NCBI RefSeq assembly: GCF_014174495.1
Contig: NZ_JACJHR010000030.1
Location: 1 to 64,000 of the forward strand
Source: Amycolatopsis echigonensis
Lineage (GTDB): Bacteria > Actinomycetota > Actinomycetes > Mycobacteriales > Pseudonocardiaceae
Direction: 5' to 3'
DNA length: 64,000 nt
Positions 25,513 through 33,400 of the stretch are shown here, one piece after another. Numbering within the stretch: the stretch's first letter is position 1; each line of letters begins with the position of its first letter. The position numbers and the translations under genes are program-made. The notes below the pieces were generated by a model, which was given only the letters and a program-made list of their open reading frames with translations, had not been told where the DNA came from and did not search any database.

Positions 25513-25530
25513 GTTCACCTCCCGTTCACC
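25513..25530 (+). promoter_or_regulatory. PHO box upstream of pstS
   Basis: Two exact GTTCACC heptamers at 25513-25519 and 25524-25530 lie 11 bases apart, the PhoP direct-repeat geometry defined in Streptomyces. They sit about 118 bases before the pstS start. PhoP should activate the pst operon in phosphate limitation. No further exact repeat unit was found on either side. Confidence 0.85.
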
Positions 25531-25647
25531 CAACCTAGGACGCCCGTCCACCGAGGCTGCCTAGTGTCCGGTTTCGGCGCGGCTCACCCGCCGCCCGCCG
25601 ATCCCGACCGGATACAAAAAGGCACATCTCCGAGTGGAGGAAATGCA

Positions 25648-26778
25648 GTGAAGATCATGCGGCCCCTGGGTGCCGTCGGCATCGTGGCGAGCGCCGCGCT
25701 CGTCCTCGCCGCTTGTGGCTCCGACCCTTCGGCGTCGAACAGCGGCTCGGGCTCGAACTCCGCCGCTCCCGCCGCCACCGGAACCGCCCAGGTCGACTGC
25801 GGCGGCAAGAGCCCGCTGTCCGGTGAGGGTTCGACCGCGCAGAAGAACGCGATCGACATCTTCAACCAGGCGTACAACAAGGCGTGCAACGGCCAGAAGG
25901 TCAACTACAACGCCACCGGCTCCGGCGCCGGCGTGAAGCAGTTCAACGGCAACCAGGTCGACTTCGGCGGTTCGGACTCGCCGATCAAGGACGCCGACCT
26001 CGAGGCCGCCACCAAGCGCTGCGGCTCCCCGGCACTGAACATCCCGATGGTTGTCGGCCCGATCGCGGTGGGCTACCACCTGTCCGGCGTCGACAAGCTG
26101 ACGCTGACCCCGACGGTCATCGCCAAGATCTTCAACGGCGGCATCAAGAACTGGAACGACCCGGCGATCAAGGCGATCAAGGGCAACGAGAGCCTGAACC
26201 TGCCGGACAAGCCGATCCAGGTCGTCTCCCGCTCCGACGAGTCGGGCACCACCGACAACTTCCAGAAGTACCTCGGCGCGGCTGCCAAGGGCGTCTGGAC
26301 CCAGGGCGCGGGCAAGAAGTTCAACGGCGGCGTGGGCAACGGCGCGCAGGGCTCGAACGGTGTCGCGACCACGGTCAAGGGCGCGGACGGCGCGATCACC
26401 TACGTGGAGGGCGCGTTCGCGAAGGACGGCGTCACCGCGGCCCAGATCGACAGCGGCTCCGGCGGCGTCGCGCTGAGCGCGGAGAACGTGGCCAAGTCCC
26501 TGGACGCGGCGAAGTTCCTGAAGCCGGGCACCAACGACCTGGCGATGGACCTCAACGCCATCTACTCCAGCAACGTGCCGGGCGCCTACCCGCTGCTGCT
26601 GACCACGTACGAGATCGTGTGCTCGAAGTACTCGAACCCGGACGTCGCGAAGGCCGTCAAGGCGTTCCTGTCGGTGGCCGCCACCGACGGCCAGAAGCCG
26701 CTGTCGGAGAAGGGCTACGTGCCGATCCCGCAGAGCCTGCAGGACAAGGTGCTGACCGCCGTCAAGGCGATCTCCTGA
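25648..26778 (+). CDS. pstS: Phosphate-binding lipoprotein PstS
   Basis: A 376-residue ABC substrate-binding lipoprotein. The signal peptide ends at the lipobox LAAC (ASAALVLAACGSD). The phosphate site blocks are visible: SGEGSTAQKNA, FGGSDSPI and SRSDESGTTDNFQKYLG. It captures orthophosphate outside the cell for PstC/PstA. GTG 25648 has TGGAGG 7 bases upstream. The PHO box precedes it and a strong hairpin follows, consistent with higher expression of pstS than of the other pst genes. Confidence 0.96.
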   Translation: MKIMRPLGAVGIVASAALVLAACGSDPSASNSGSGSNSAAPAATGTAQVDCGGKSPLSGEGSTAQKNAIDIFNQAYNKACNGQKVNYNATGSGAGVKQFNGNQVDFGGSDSPIKDADLEAATKRCGSPALNIPMVVGPIAVGYHLSGVDKLTLTPTVIAKIFNGGIKNWNDPAIKAIKGNESLNLPDKPIQVVSRSDESGTTDNFQKYLGAAAKGVWTQGAGKKFNGGVGNGAQGSNGVATTVKGADGAITYVEGAFAKDGVTAAQIDSGSGGVALSAENVAKSLDAAKFLKPGTNDLAMDLNAIYSSNVPGAYPLLLTTYEIVCSKYSNPDVAKAVKAFLSVAATDGQKPLSEKGYVPIPQSLQDKVLTAVKAIS

Positions 26779-26841
26779 AGGTCTCCTTGAGCTGGTACGA
26801 AGGCTGACAGAGACTAGTCGATGAGAGAACCATCCTCGACG

Positions 26842-26874
26842 CGAACGCCCACCGGGGACCCCGGTGGGCGTTCG
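26842..26874 (+). terminator. Intercistronic hairpin between pstS and pstC
   Basis: A 16-bp perfect stem (arms CGAACGCCCACCGGGG at 26842-26857 and its complement at 26859-26874) with a one-base loop, 63 bases after the pstS stop. A short T/C-rich stretch follows. It may partially terminate transcription or protect the pstS mRNA, giving differential expression. If translation began at ATG 26821 the hairpin would lie inside the coding sequence, which argues against that start. Confidence 0.8.
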
Positions 26875-26904
26875 TCGTCCGCTCAAGCGTTCCCGGAGGA
26901 TCCG

Positions 26905-27885
26905 ATTACGGACAAGCCAGCCGCGCCGGCGCCGGAAGCGCCCGCGCGGAAGAAGCCTTCGAAGGTGCGGGCCGGTGACCGCTTCTTCAAGAACTTGACC
27001 ACTGGGGCCGGGGCGTTCATCGTCGCCCTGATCGCCCTGATCGGGATTTTCCTGGTCGTGCAGGCCATCCCGGCGCTCAAGGCGGACAAGGCCAACTTTC
27101 TGTTCAACCACGGCTGGTCGACCGGCGACCCGGCCAACATGTCGTTCGGCATCGCCGACCTCGCCGAGGTCACGGTGGCGACGTCGGTGGTGGCGCTGAT
27201 CATCGCGATGCCGGTTTCGCTGGGCATCGCGCTGTTTCTCACCCAGTACGCGCCGCCGCGGCTGGCCCGGCCGTTCGCCTACGTGGTGGACCTGCTCGCC
27301 GCGGTGCCGTCGATCATCTTCGGCCTGTGGGGCATTCTCGTGTTCGCGCCCGCGATCGAGCCGTTCTCGCAATGGGTGAACACCACTTTCTCGTGGATCC
27401 CGATCTTCGCGCCGGGCAACGTCGCGCCGAACGTGCGCGGCACGATTTTCACCGCCGGAATCGTGCTGGCGGTGATGATCCTGCCGATCATCACCTCGCT
27501 GTCGCGTGAGGTTTTCGAGCGCACTCCGACCGCGCAGATCGAGGGCGCGCTCGCGCTCGGCGCCACTCGCTGGGAAGTCATCCGCACCACGGTGCTGCCG
27601 TTCGGCAAGGCCGGCTACATCGGCGCGTCGATGCTCGGTCTGGGGCGGGCGCTGGGCGAAACCATCGCGCTGGCGGTGATCCTGCTCGTTCCGCAGGGCC
27701 GCAACTTCGACTGGAGCCTCTTCGACGGCGGCGCGACGTTCGCCTCGAAGATCGCCCAGAACTACAGCGAGTTCAACAACCCGACCTCGGCGGGCGCCTA
27801 CATCGCGGCCGGGCTGGTGTTGTTCGTGCTGACCTTCCTGGTCAACTTCGCGGCTCGTTCGATCGTCGGAAAGAAGCTGAGGTGA
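26905..27885 (+). CDS. pstC: Phosphate ABC transporter permease PstC
   Basis: Membrane permease with about six helices and the EAA-like cytoplasmic loop EGALALGATRWEVIRTTVLP. It forms the phosphate channel with PstA. The start is unusual: GGAGGA at 26895-26900 is followed 5 bases later by ATT 26905 (then ACG GAC AAG), giving 326 residues beginning (M)TDKPAAPAPEAP. The only upstream canonical start, ATG 26821, has no ribosome site and would read through the hairpin at 26842-26874. A later GTG (about 26965) would remove part of the N-terminal tail. Confidence 0.88.
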   Translation: MTDKPAAPAPEAPARKKPSKVRAGDRFFKNLTTGAGAFIVALIALIGIFLVVQAIPALKADKANFLFNHGWSTGDPANMSFGIADLAEVTVATSVVALIIAMPVSLGIALFLTQYAPPRLARPFAYVVDLLAAVPSIIFGLWGILVFAPAIEPFSQWVNTTFSWIPIFAPGNVAPNVRGTIFTAGIVLAVMILPIITSLSREVFERTPTAQIEGALALGATRWEVIRTTVLPFGKAGYIGASMLGLGRALGETIALAVILLVPQGRNFDWSLFDGGATFASKIAQNYSEFNNPTSAGAYIAAGLVLFVLTFLVNFAARSIVGKKLR

Positions 27886-27887
27886 CC

Positions 27888-28802
27888 ATGTCGACGACTC
27901 TCGAACGGCCCGCCACGACGCCGGCTTTCCAGCAGGTGAGCGCTGGTCGCAAGGCCAAGAACGCGTTCGCGACGGTGCTGGTCTGGCTGTCCTTCCTGAT
28001 CGCCGTGATCCCGCTGGTGTGGGTGCTGTACACGGTGATCGCCTATGGCGTGAAGCGGATTCCGTACAGCAACTGGTGGGGCCAGGACTTCGGTTCGGTC
28101 CTGAGCGACGAGGTCGGCGGCGGCGTGCTGCACGCGATCATCGGCACCCTGCTGCAGGGCCTGGTGTGCGCGGTCATCTCGGTGCCGATCGGCCTGCTGG
28201 TCGCGATCTACCTCGTGGAGTACGGCCGCGGCAAACTGGCGAGGGCCACGACCTTCATGGTCGACATCCTCTCCGGTGTCCCGTCGATCGTGGCCGCGCT
28301 GTTCATCTACGCGCTGTGGGTGACCACGCTCGGCCTGCCGCGCAGCGGGTTCGCCGTGTCGCTCGCCTTGGTGCTGCTGATGATCCCGGTGGTCGTCCGC
28401 TCGTCCGAGGAGATGCTCCGGATCGTGCCGGACGACCTGCGCGAGGCCTCTTACGCGCTGGGCGTGCCGAAGTGGAAGACGATCATGAAGATCGTGCTTC
28501 CGACGGCGCTGTCGGGCATTCTCGGCGGCATCATGATGGCGCTCGCCCGCGTGATGGGCGAGACCGCGCCGCTGCTGGTGCTCGTCGGCTACACGTCTTA
28601 CGTCAACTGGAACATCTTCAGCGGGGAGCAGGCGTCGCTGCCGTTGGTGATGAACAACGAGCGCGCCACCAACTCGATGGACCCGGGCAGCGTCGGCTTC
28701 GACCGGATCTGGGGAGCGGCGCTCACCCTGGTTCTCATCATCGCCGTGATCAACCTGCTCGCCACGGTCCTTTCCCGCATCCTCGCCCCGAAGAAGAAGT
28801 GA
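27888..28802 (+). CDS. pstA: Phosphate ABC transporter permease PstA
   Basis: A 304-residue permease with about six helices. The EAA loop reads REASYALGVPKWKTIMKIVLPTALSGI, and the helix before it has VDILSGVPSIVAALF. It pairs with PstC. ATG 27888 is chosen because GCTGAGG lies 5 bases upstream; GTG 27882, which overlaps the pstC stop, is an alternative with two more residues. pstB starts 3 bases after its end. Confidence 0.95.
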   Translation: MSTTLERPATTPAFQQVSAGRKAKNAFATVLVWLSFLIAVIPLVWVLYTVIAYGVKRIPYSNWWGQDFGSVLSDEVGGGVLHAIIGTLLQGLVCAVISVPIGLLVAIYLVEYGRGKLARATTFMVDILSGVPSIVAALFIYALWVTTLGLPRSGFAVSLALVLLMIPVVVRSSEEMLRIVPDDLREASYALGVPKWKTIMKIVLPTALSGILGGIMMALARVMGETAPLLVLVGYTSYVNWNIFSGEQASLPLVMNNERATNSMDPGSVGFDRIWGAALTLVLIIAVINLLATVLSRILAPKKK

Positions 28803-28805
28803 GTC

Positions 28806-29582
28806 ATGGCCAAGCGAATCGACGTCAAAGACCTGGACATCTACTACGGCAAGTTCCACGCCGTGGACAGCGTGACGCTGAACGTCCCGCCGCGCAACGT
28901 GACCGCGTTCATCGGGCCGTCGGGTTGTGGCAAATCGACCGTGCTGCGCACGCTGAACCGGATGCACGAGGTCATTCCCGGCGCCCGGGTCGACGGTCAG
29001 GTGCTGCTCGACGGGGAGGACATCTACGCCTCGGCGGTGGACCCGGTGCAGGTGCGCCGCACCATCGGCATGGTGTTCCAGCGGCCGAACCCGTTCCCCA
29101 CGATGTCCATTAAGGACAATGTGGTGGCCGGGCTTCGCCTTGGCGGCACGAAAAACCGCAAGCAGCTCGACGAGGTCGCCGAGCGCGCGCTGCGTGGTGC
29201 GAACCTGTGGAACGAGGTCAAGGACCGGCTGAACAAGCCGGGCGGCGGCCTTTCCGGCGGGCAGCAGCAGCGGCTCTGCATCGCGCGGGCGATCGCGGTG
29301 CAGCCGGACGTGCTGCTGATGGACGAGCCTTGTTCGGCGCTGGACCCGATCTCGACGCTGGCGATCGAGGACCTGATCGGCGAGCTGAAGAAGGAATACA
29401 CGATCGTCATCGTGACGCACAACATGCAGCAGGCGGCGCGGGTTTCGGACCAGACCGCGTTCTTCAACCTGGCCGGCGTCGGCCAGCCCGGCCGGCTGAT
29501 CGAGCTGAACGACACGGAGAAGATCTTCTCCAACCCGGACGAGAAGGCCACCGAGGACTACATCTCGGGCCGCTTCGGCTGA
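28806..29582 (+). CDS. pstB: Phosphate ABC transporter ATPase PstB
   Basis: A 258-residue ABC ATPase. Walker A is [15 protein letters not shown], the signature [14 protein letters not shown], Walker [13 protein letters not shown], and the switch His is in [29 protein letters not shown] is the PstB Q-loop signature. It drives phosphate uptake and, with PhoU, communicates phosphate status. It is the last gene of the operon. Confidence 0.97.
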   Translation: MAKRIDVKDLDIYYGKFHAVDSVTLNVPPRNVTAFIGPSGCGKSTVLRTLNRMHEVIPGARVDGQVLLDGEDIYASAVDPVQVRRTIGMVFQRPNPFPTMSIKDNVVAGLRLGGTKNRKQLDEVAERALRGANLWNEVKDRLNKPGGGLSGGQQQRLCIARAIAVQPDVLLMDEPCSALDPISTLAIEDLIGELKKEYTIVIVTHNMQQAARVSDQTAFFNLAGVGQPGRLIELNDTEKIFSNPDEKATEDYISGRFG

Positions 29583-29593
29583 TTCCACTGTGG

Positions 29594-29622
29594 ACGGCCG
29601 CCCTGGTGTTCAGGGCGGCCGT
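29594..29622 (+). terminator. Hairpin after pstB
   Basis: A 12-bp stem, ACGGCCGCCCTG at 29594-29605 and its complement at 29611-29622, with a GTGTT loop, 11 bases past the pstB stop. There is a short T-containing tail. It is likely the first terminator of the pst operon. Confidence 0.75.
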
Positions 29623-29643
29623 TCTCCGTTTCCAGGCAATAAA

Positions 29644-29681
29644 AAAACCGCCACCCGCTTGATGTGCCGGGTGGCGGTTTT
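29644..29681. terminator. Bidirectional intrinsic terminator between pstB and phoU
   Basis: AAAACCGCCACCCG (29644-29657) pairs with CGGGTGGCGGTTTT (29668-29681). On the plus strand the stem ends in TTTT; on the minus strand it ends in TTTTTTT (29641-29647). It can stop both pst and phoU transcription. Confidence 0.88.
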
Positions 29682-29695
29682 CGTCGCGGGGTGGC

Positions 29696-30370
29696 TCAGA
29701 TGGTCAGGTCTTCGTCGTCGGTGCCGTAGCCGGGCATCCGGCCGGTGACCACGAAAATCATCCGCTTGGCGACCGACACCGCGTGGTCGGCGTAGCGCTC
29801 GTAGAAGCGGCCGAGCAGCGTGACGTCGACCGCGGAGGCGACGCCGTGCGGCCATTCGCGGTCCATCAGCACGGTGAACAGGTGCCGGTGCAGGTCGTCG
29901 ACCTGGTCGTCCTCGGTCTCGAGGTCCTTGGCCGCGGACACGTCCTTGGTCTTGATGATCGCCTCGACCTGGCGGGCGAGGCTGACCGCGGCCCGCCCCA
30001 TCTCGGCGAAGTACGGCTTGACCGAGTCCGGCAGCACCGGGTCGGGGTGCCGGCGGCGGGCGGCCTTGGCGACGTGCAGGGCGAGATCTCCCATGCGCTC
30101 CAGGCTTTCCGCCGCGTGGATGGCGGCGAGCACGGTGCGCAGATCGGTCGCGACCGGGGCCTGCAGCGCCAGCAGCGCGTACGCCTGCTCCTCGCATTCG
30201 GCGCGCGCGTCGTCGACCTTCGCGTCGTCGCTGATCACCTGCTCGGCGAGGCCGAGGTCGACCTCCAGCAGTGCCTTGGTGGCCCGCTCCATGGCGTCGG
30301 CAACCTGGACCGACATCGCGGCCAGGTTTTCGGCGAGCTGATCGAGTTCGACATGGTAGGCCTCACGCAT
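29696..30370 (-). CDS. phoU: Phosphate signalling regulator PhoU
   Basis: A 224-residue all-helical protein made of two PhoU repeats. The start is MREAYHVELDQLAENLAAM at ATG 30370. The metal-binding-type segments EEQAYALLALQAPVATDLR and ESLERMGDLALHVAKAA are typical. PhoU links the Pst transporter to the PhoR sensor and limits phosphate uptake. It is convergent with pstB, the arrangement of mycobacterial phoY2. A second, in-frame GTG at 30376 would add two residues. Confidence 0.95.
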   Translation of the reverse strand: MREAYHVELDQLAENLAAMSVQVADAMERATKALLEVDLGLAEQVISDDAKVDDARAECEEQAYALLALQAPVATDLRTVLAAIHAAESLERMGDLALHVAKAARRRHPDPVLPDSVKPYFAEMGRAAVSLARQVEAIIKTKDVSAAKDLETEDDQVDDLHRHLFTVLMDREWPHGVASAVDVTLLGRFYERYADHAVSVAKRMIFVVTGRMPGYGTDDEDLTI

Positions 30371-30453
30371 GAGCACACCCTACGACGTGGACCGTCCGAA
30401 TACCGCATCGCTGGGTGAACCGCGTATGAACCCCGCCTAACGAATCCGAGCGC

Positions 30454-33400
30454 TCAGCCGGTGTTGACGACCTTGCGGGAATCGGGGTTGGGCGGCGGCG
30501 CGCTGGCCGCGGTTCCGGCCTGCTGGTTGCCCGGGAGAGGAGTGTTGTCGCGCAACGCGTCGAAGAGGCTCTTGGTCCGTTCCTGTACCAGGACTTCGTT
30601 GCCGCGCTTGTTCGGCAGGCCGACCGTCGGCACGGTCAGGAAGTTGATGTTGGCCGGGTTGAGTCCGCGCATCGACTGCGCGAGCGTCATCATCTGCTGG
30701 ACGCCGAGGTTGTCGCCGAACGTAGCGTGCGCGAAAGCGGTGATGAAGCCGGACAGTTTCCCCGGATCCAGCACGACATCCGAAGACATGACCTTCTTGA
30801 GCAGCGCCCCGATGAACGCCTGCTGCCGCTTGATCCGTCCGTAGTCAGAGGTCGGGTCGCCCTTGACGTGCCGAGCGCGCACGTAACTCAGCGCCTGGTC
30901 GCCGGAAATCGTCACGTCGCCGGTTTCGGCCAGCACTTTGCCGAGCACGGTGTCGTCGATCGGTTTCTCGTTGTGCACAGTCACCCCGTGCACCGCGTCG
31001 ACCATTTCCTTGAACCCGTTGAAATCGATGCCGACGAAATGGTTGATCCGCAGGCCGGTGACCTTTTGGATCACCTTCGTCATGCATTGCGGCCCGCCGA
31101 CCGCGTAGGCGGTGTTGAGCTTCGCGGTTTTCTGCTCGGGCACGACCTCGTCGGTAGTCTGGGATTTGGCCGGATCCCAGCGATTGCAGTCCGGCCGGTC
31201 GACTTCCAGGTCTCGCGGGAACGAAACGACCACGACCCGCTTACGATCGGCGGGAACGTGCGCCACCATCACCGTGTCCGACCGCGCGCCGGGGATATTG
31301 GCCGCGTCCCCGACGTTCTCCTCGGACGAGGCGCCATCGCGGGAATCGGAGCCGACCATGAGGAAGTTCTCGTCATTGGCCTGTGCATCGGCGTTCTGAA
31401 TGTCCGAAGAGTTTTCGTCCAGGGCGGATACTTGAGCGAACTTGGCGTCAAACCACGTAACCGCACCCCAGGCGACGCCCGTGCCGATGAAAATGAGCGC
31501 CACCACCACGATCAACGCGATCCGGCCGATCCGGACGTTGCGCGCGGTATGCCGCTGCTTCTTTTCCTGCAGCCGGGTTTGCTCCGGTTTTTCGGCGGGT
31601 TGCTCTTCGTCCTCTTCCTTGTCCAGCAAAACGACCCGCTGCAACGCGGTCCGGGTCTGCTCGAACAAAGCCATCGACCGGGTAGTCAGCCGCTCGCGAC
31701 GTTCCCGGCGTTTCGCTTCTTCCGCCGCCGCGTCGTCATGTGCGGCCGAGAACCGAGCGAGACTGTGATCGATTTTGCGACGGTATTGAGTCGCCTCGTC
31801 GATCGCCTCCATCTCGTCGGTCATCGTGAGCGGATCCATCTCCGCCCGAACCGCCGCGGCGGGCCTGGCCGGAGCGCGCCGGGGCCGTTTGCCAATCGGC
31901 CCCTCGACGGCCGGGCTCAGCTGAGTGCGCTCCGGATCAGCGGCGGGTTTGGCGGCCGGGGCCTTCGGGCCGAGCCCGACCCCCTTAACCGGCGTGAACT
32001 GCGTCCGATCCGCTGCGGTCTGCTGTTTTCCGTCCAGCACCGGGCTGAGCTGGGTACGCTCGCCTTCGACCTCCGGATTGCCGTGCGGTCGGCCGTTCGG
32101 CACGGGCCTGCGCCGGAGACGCCCGTTGTCGGACGCGGAGTTGCGCTGCGGACGTTCGCCGTTGAGTTGAGTCCGTTCGGGGTCCTGAGCCGCGTTCGGA
32201 TCCGGTTTGCCCTCGCGACGGCGTGGACGTCCGGGCTCGTCCGGCGCGGGACTTTCGCCGTCCAGCGCCGGGCTGAGCTGAGTCTGCTCGAGGCCTTGAG
32301 CCGCAGCCAGCCCGCGCACCATACCCGGCCCGCCACGCCCCGCCGAGCCCGCTCGCCTCCGCGGAGCCTGCCCGTTGCGTCCTTGGTCAGCCTGCTTGCC
32401 CCGCAACCGGTCCGGCTCGAGCGCCGGACTCAGCTGGGTCCGCTCAAGCTCGTCCTCGGGTTCTGTCCCGCCGGGAACTTCGTCGATGCCGTCGCGGCGC
32501 CGCCCAGCCGGTCCAGCGACCCGTCGACCGGGCACGTTCGGGCCAGGCACCTGTTGCCCGCTGGAATTCTGTCCGGGCGTTCGCGGTCCGTCCGGGTCAA
32601 GGGGCAGCGCTGGCGCTTCGGGTCCGGGCGTCGGCCCTGCGGCTTCGGGTCCGGCCGTTCGTCGCCTCGCTGGACTGGGCATTCGCTGCCCACCAGACTC
32701 CGGGCTGGGCACCCGGTGTCCGCCAGAGTCTTGACCAGGCGTCCGCTGGCCAGCGGAGTCGGGACCAGCCGTCCGGCGCTCGGCAGGATCGAGCCCGCCC
32801 GGCATCGGTAACTCTGGACCAGCGATCCGAGGCTCGGCTGGCCCGGACATCGGTTGTGCAGCCGAAGAATGCAGCCCTGCCGCCCGTGGTCCGGCCATTC
32901 GCGGACCGTCCAATTCCGGGCCAGGCAATCCGCCGGAGTCCGGACCGGGCCGCCCAGGAGCGTTCTCTGCGCCGTGCGGTCGCCGAGGCCCAGGCGGCTC
33001 CGGCGAAACCGGAACCCCGCCCCCCTGCCGAGGCCGGGGCGGAAGCCCATCCGCCCGCCGACGCCGCGGTCGCATCCCCGGCTCCGGCACACCTTGCTCG
33101 GCGCTCTCCGACCCCCCGTCGTCGACTGCTCCCCGACTGGGCCCGGACTCGCCCTCAGCGATCCCTCGGCCACCGGCTGCGCGACGCCCCCGAGGTTCTT
33201 CCGGCCCAGACCCCTCGGAAAGACCAGTCTCGCCAGGCCCGCTCAAGCTCTCGCGCCGACCACCAGGTCCTGCGTCCCCAGGCGCAACTCGGTACTCGGC
33301 ATCCGGTCCGGAAGGCTGAGTCAGCCCACGAACCTCGGCCGGACGCGCCCGCCGACCGTTCGACGGCGCCCCGTAGCCACCGGTCTCGCCGCTTCCTCCA

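Noticed and set aside
28019-29113. 364-residue frame across pstA and pstB
   Set aside because: Alternative frame of two well-supported genes; Arg/Ala/Gly composition.
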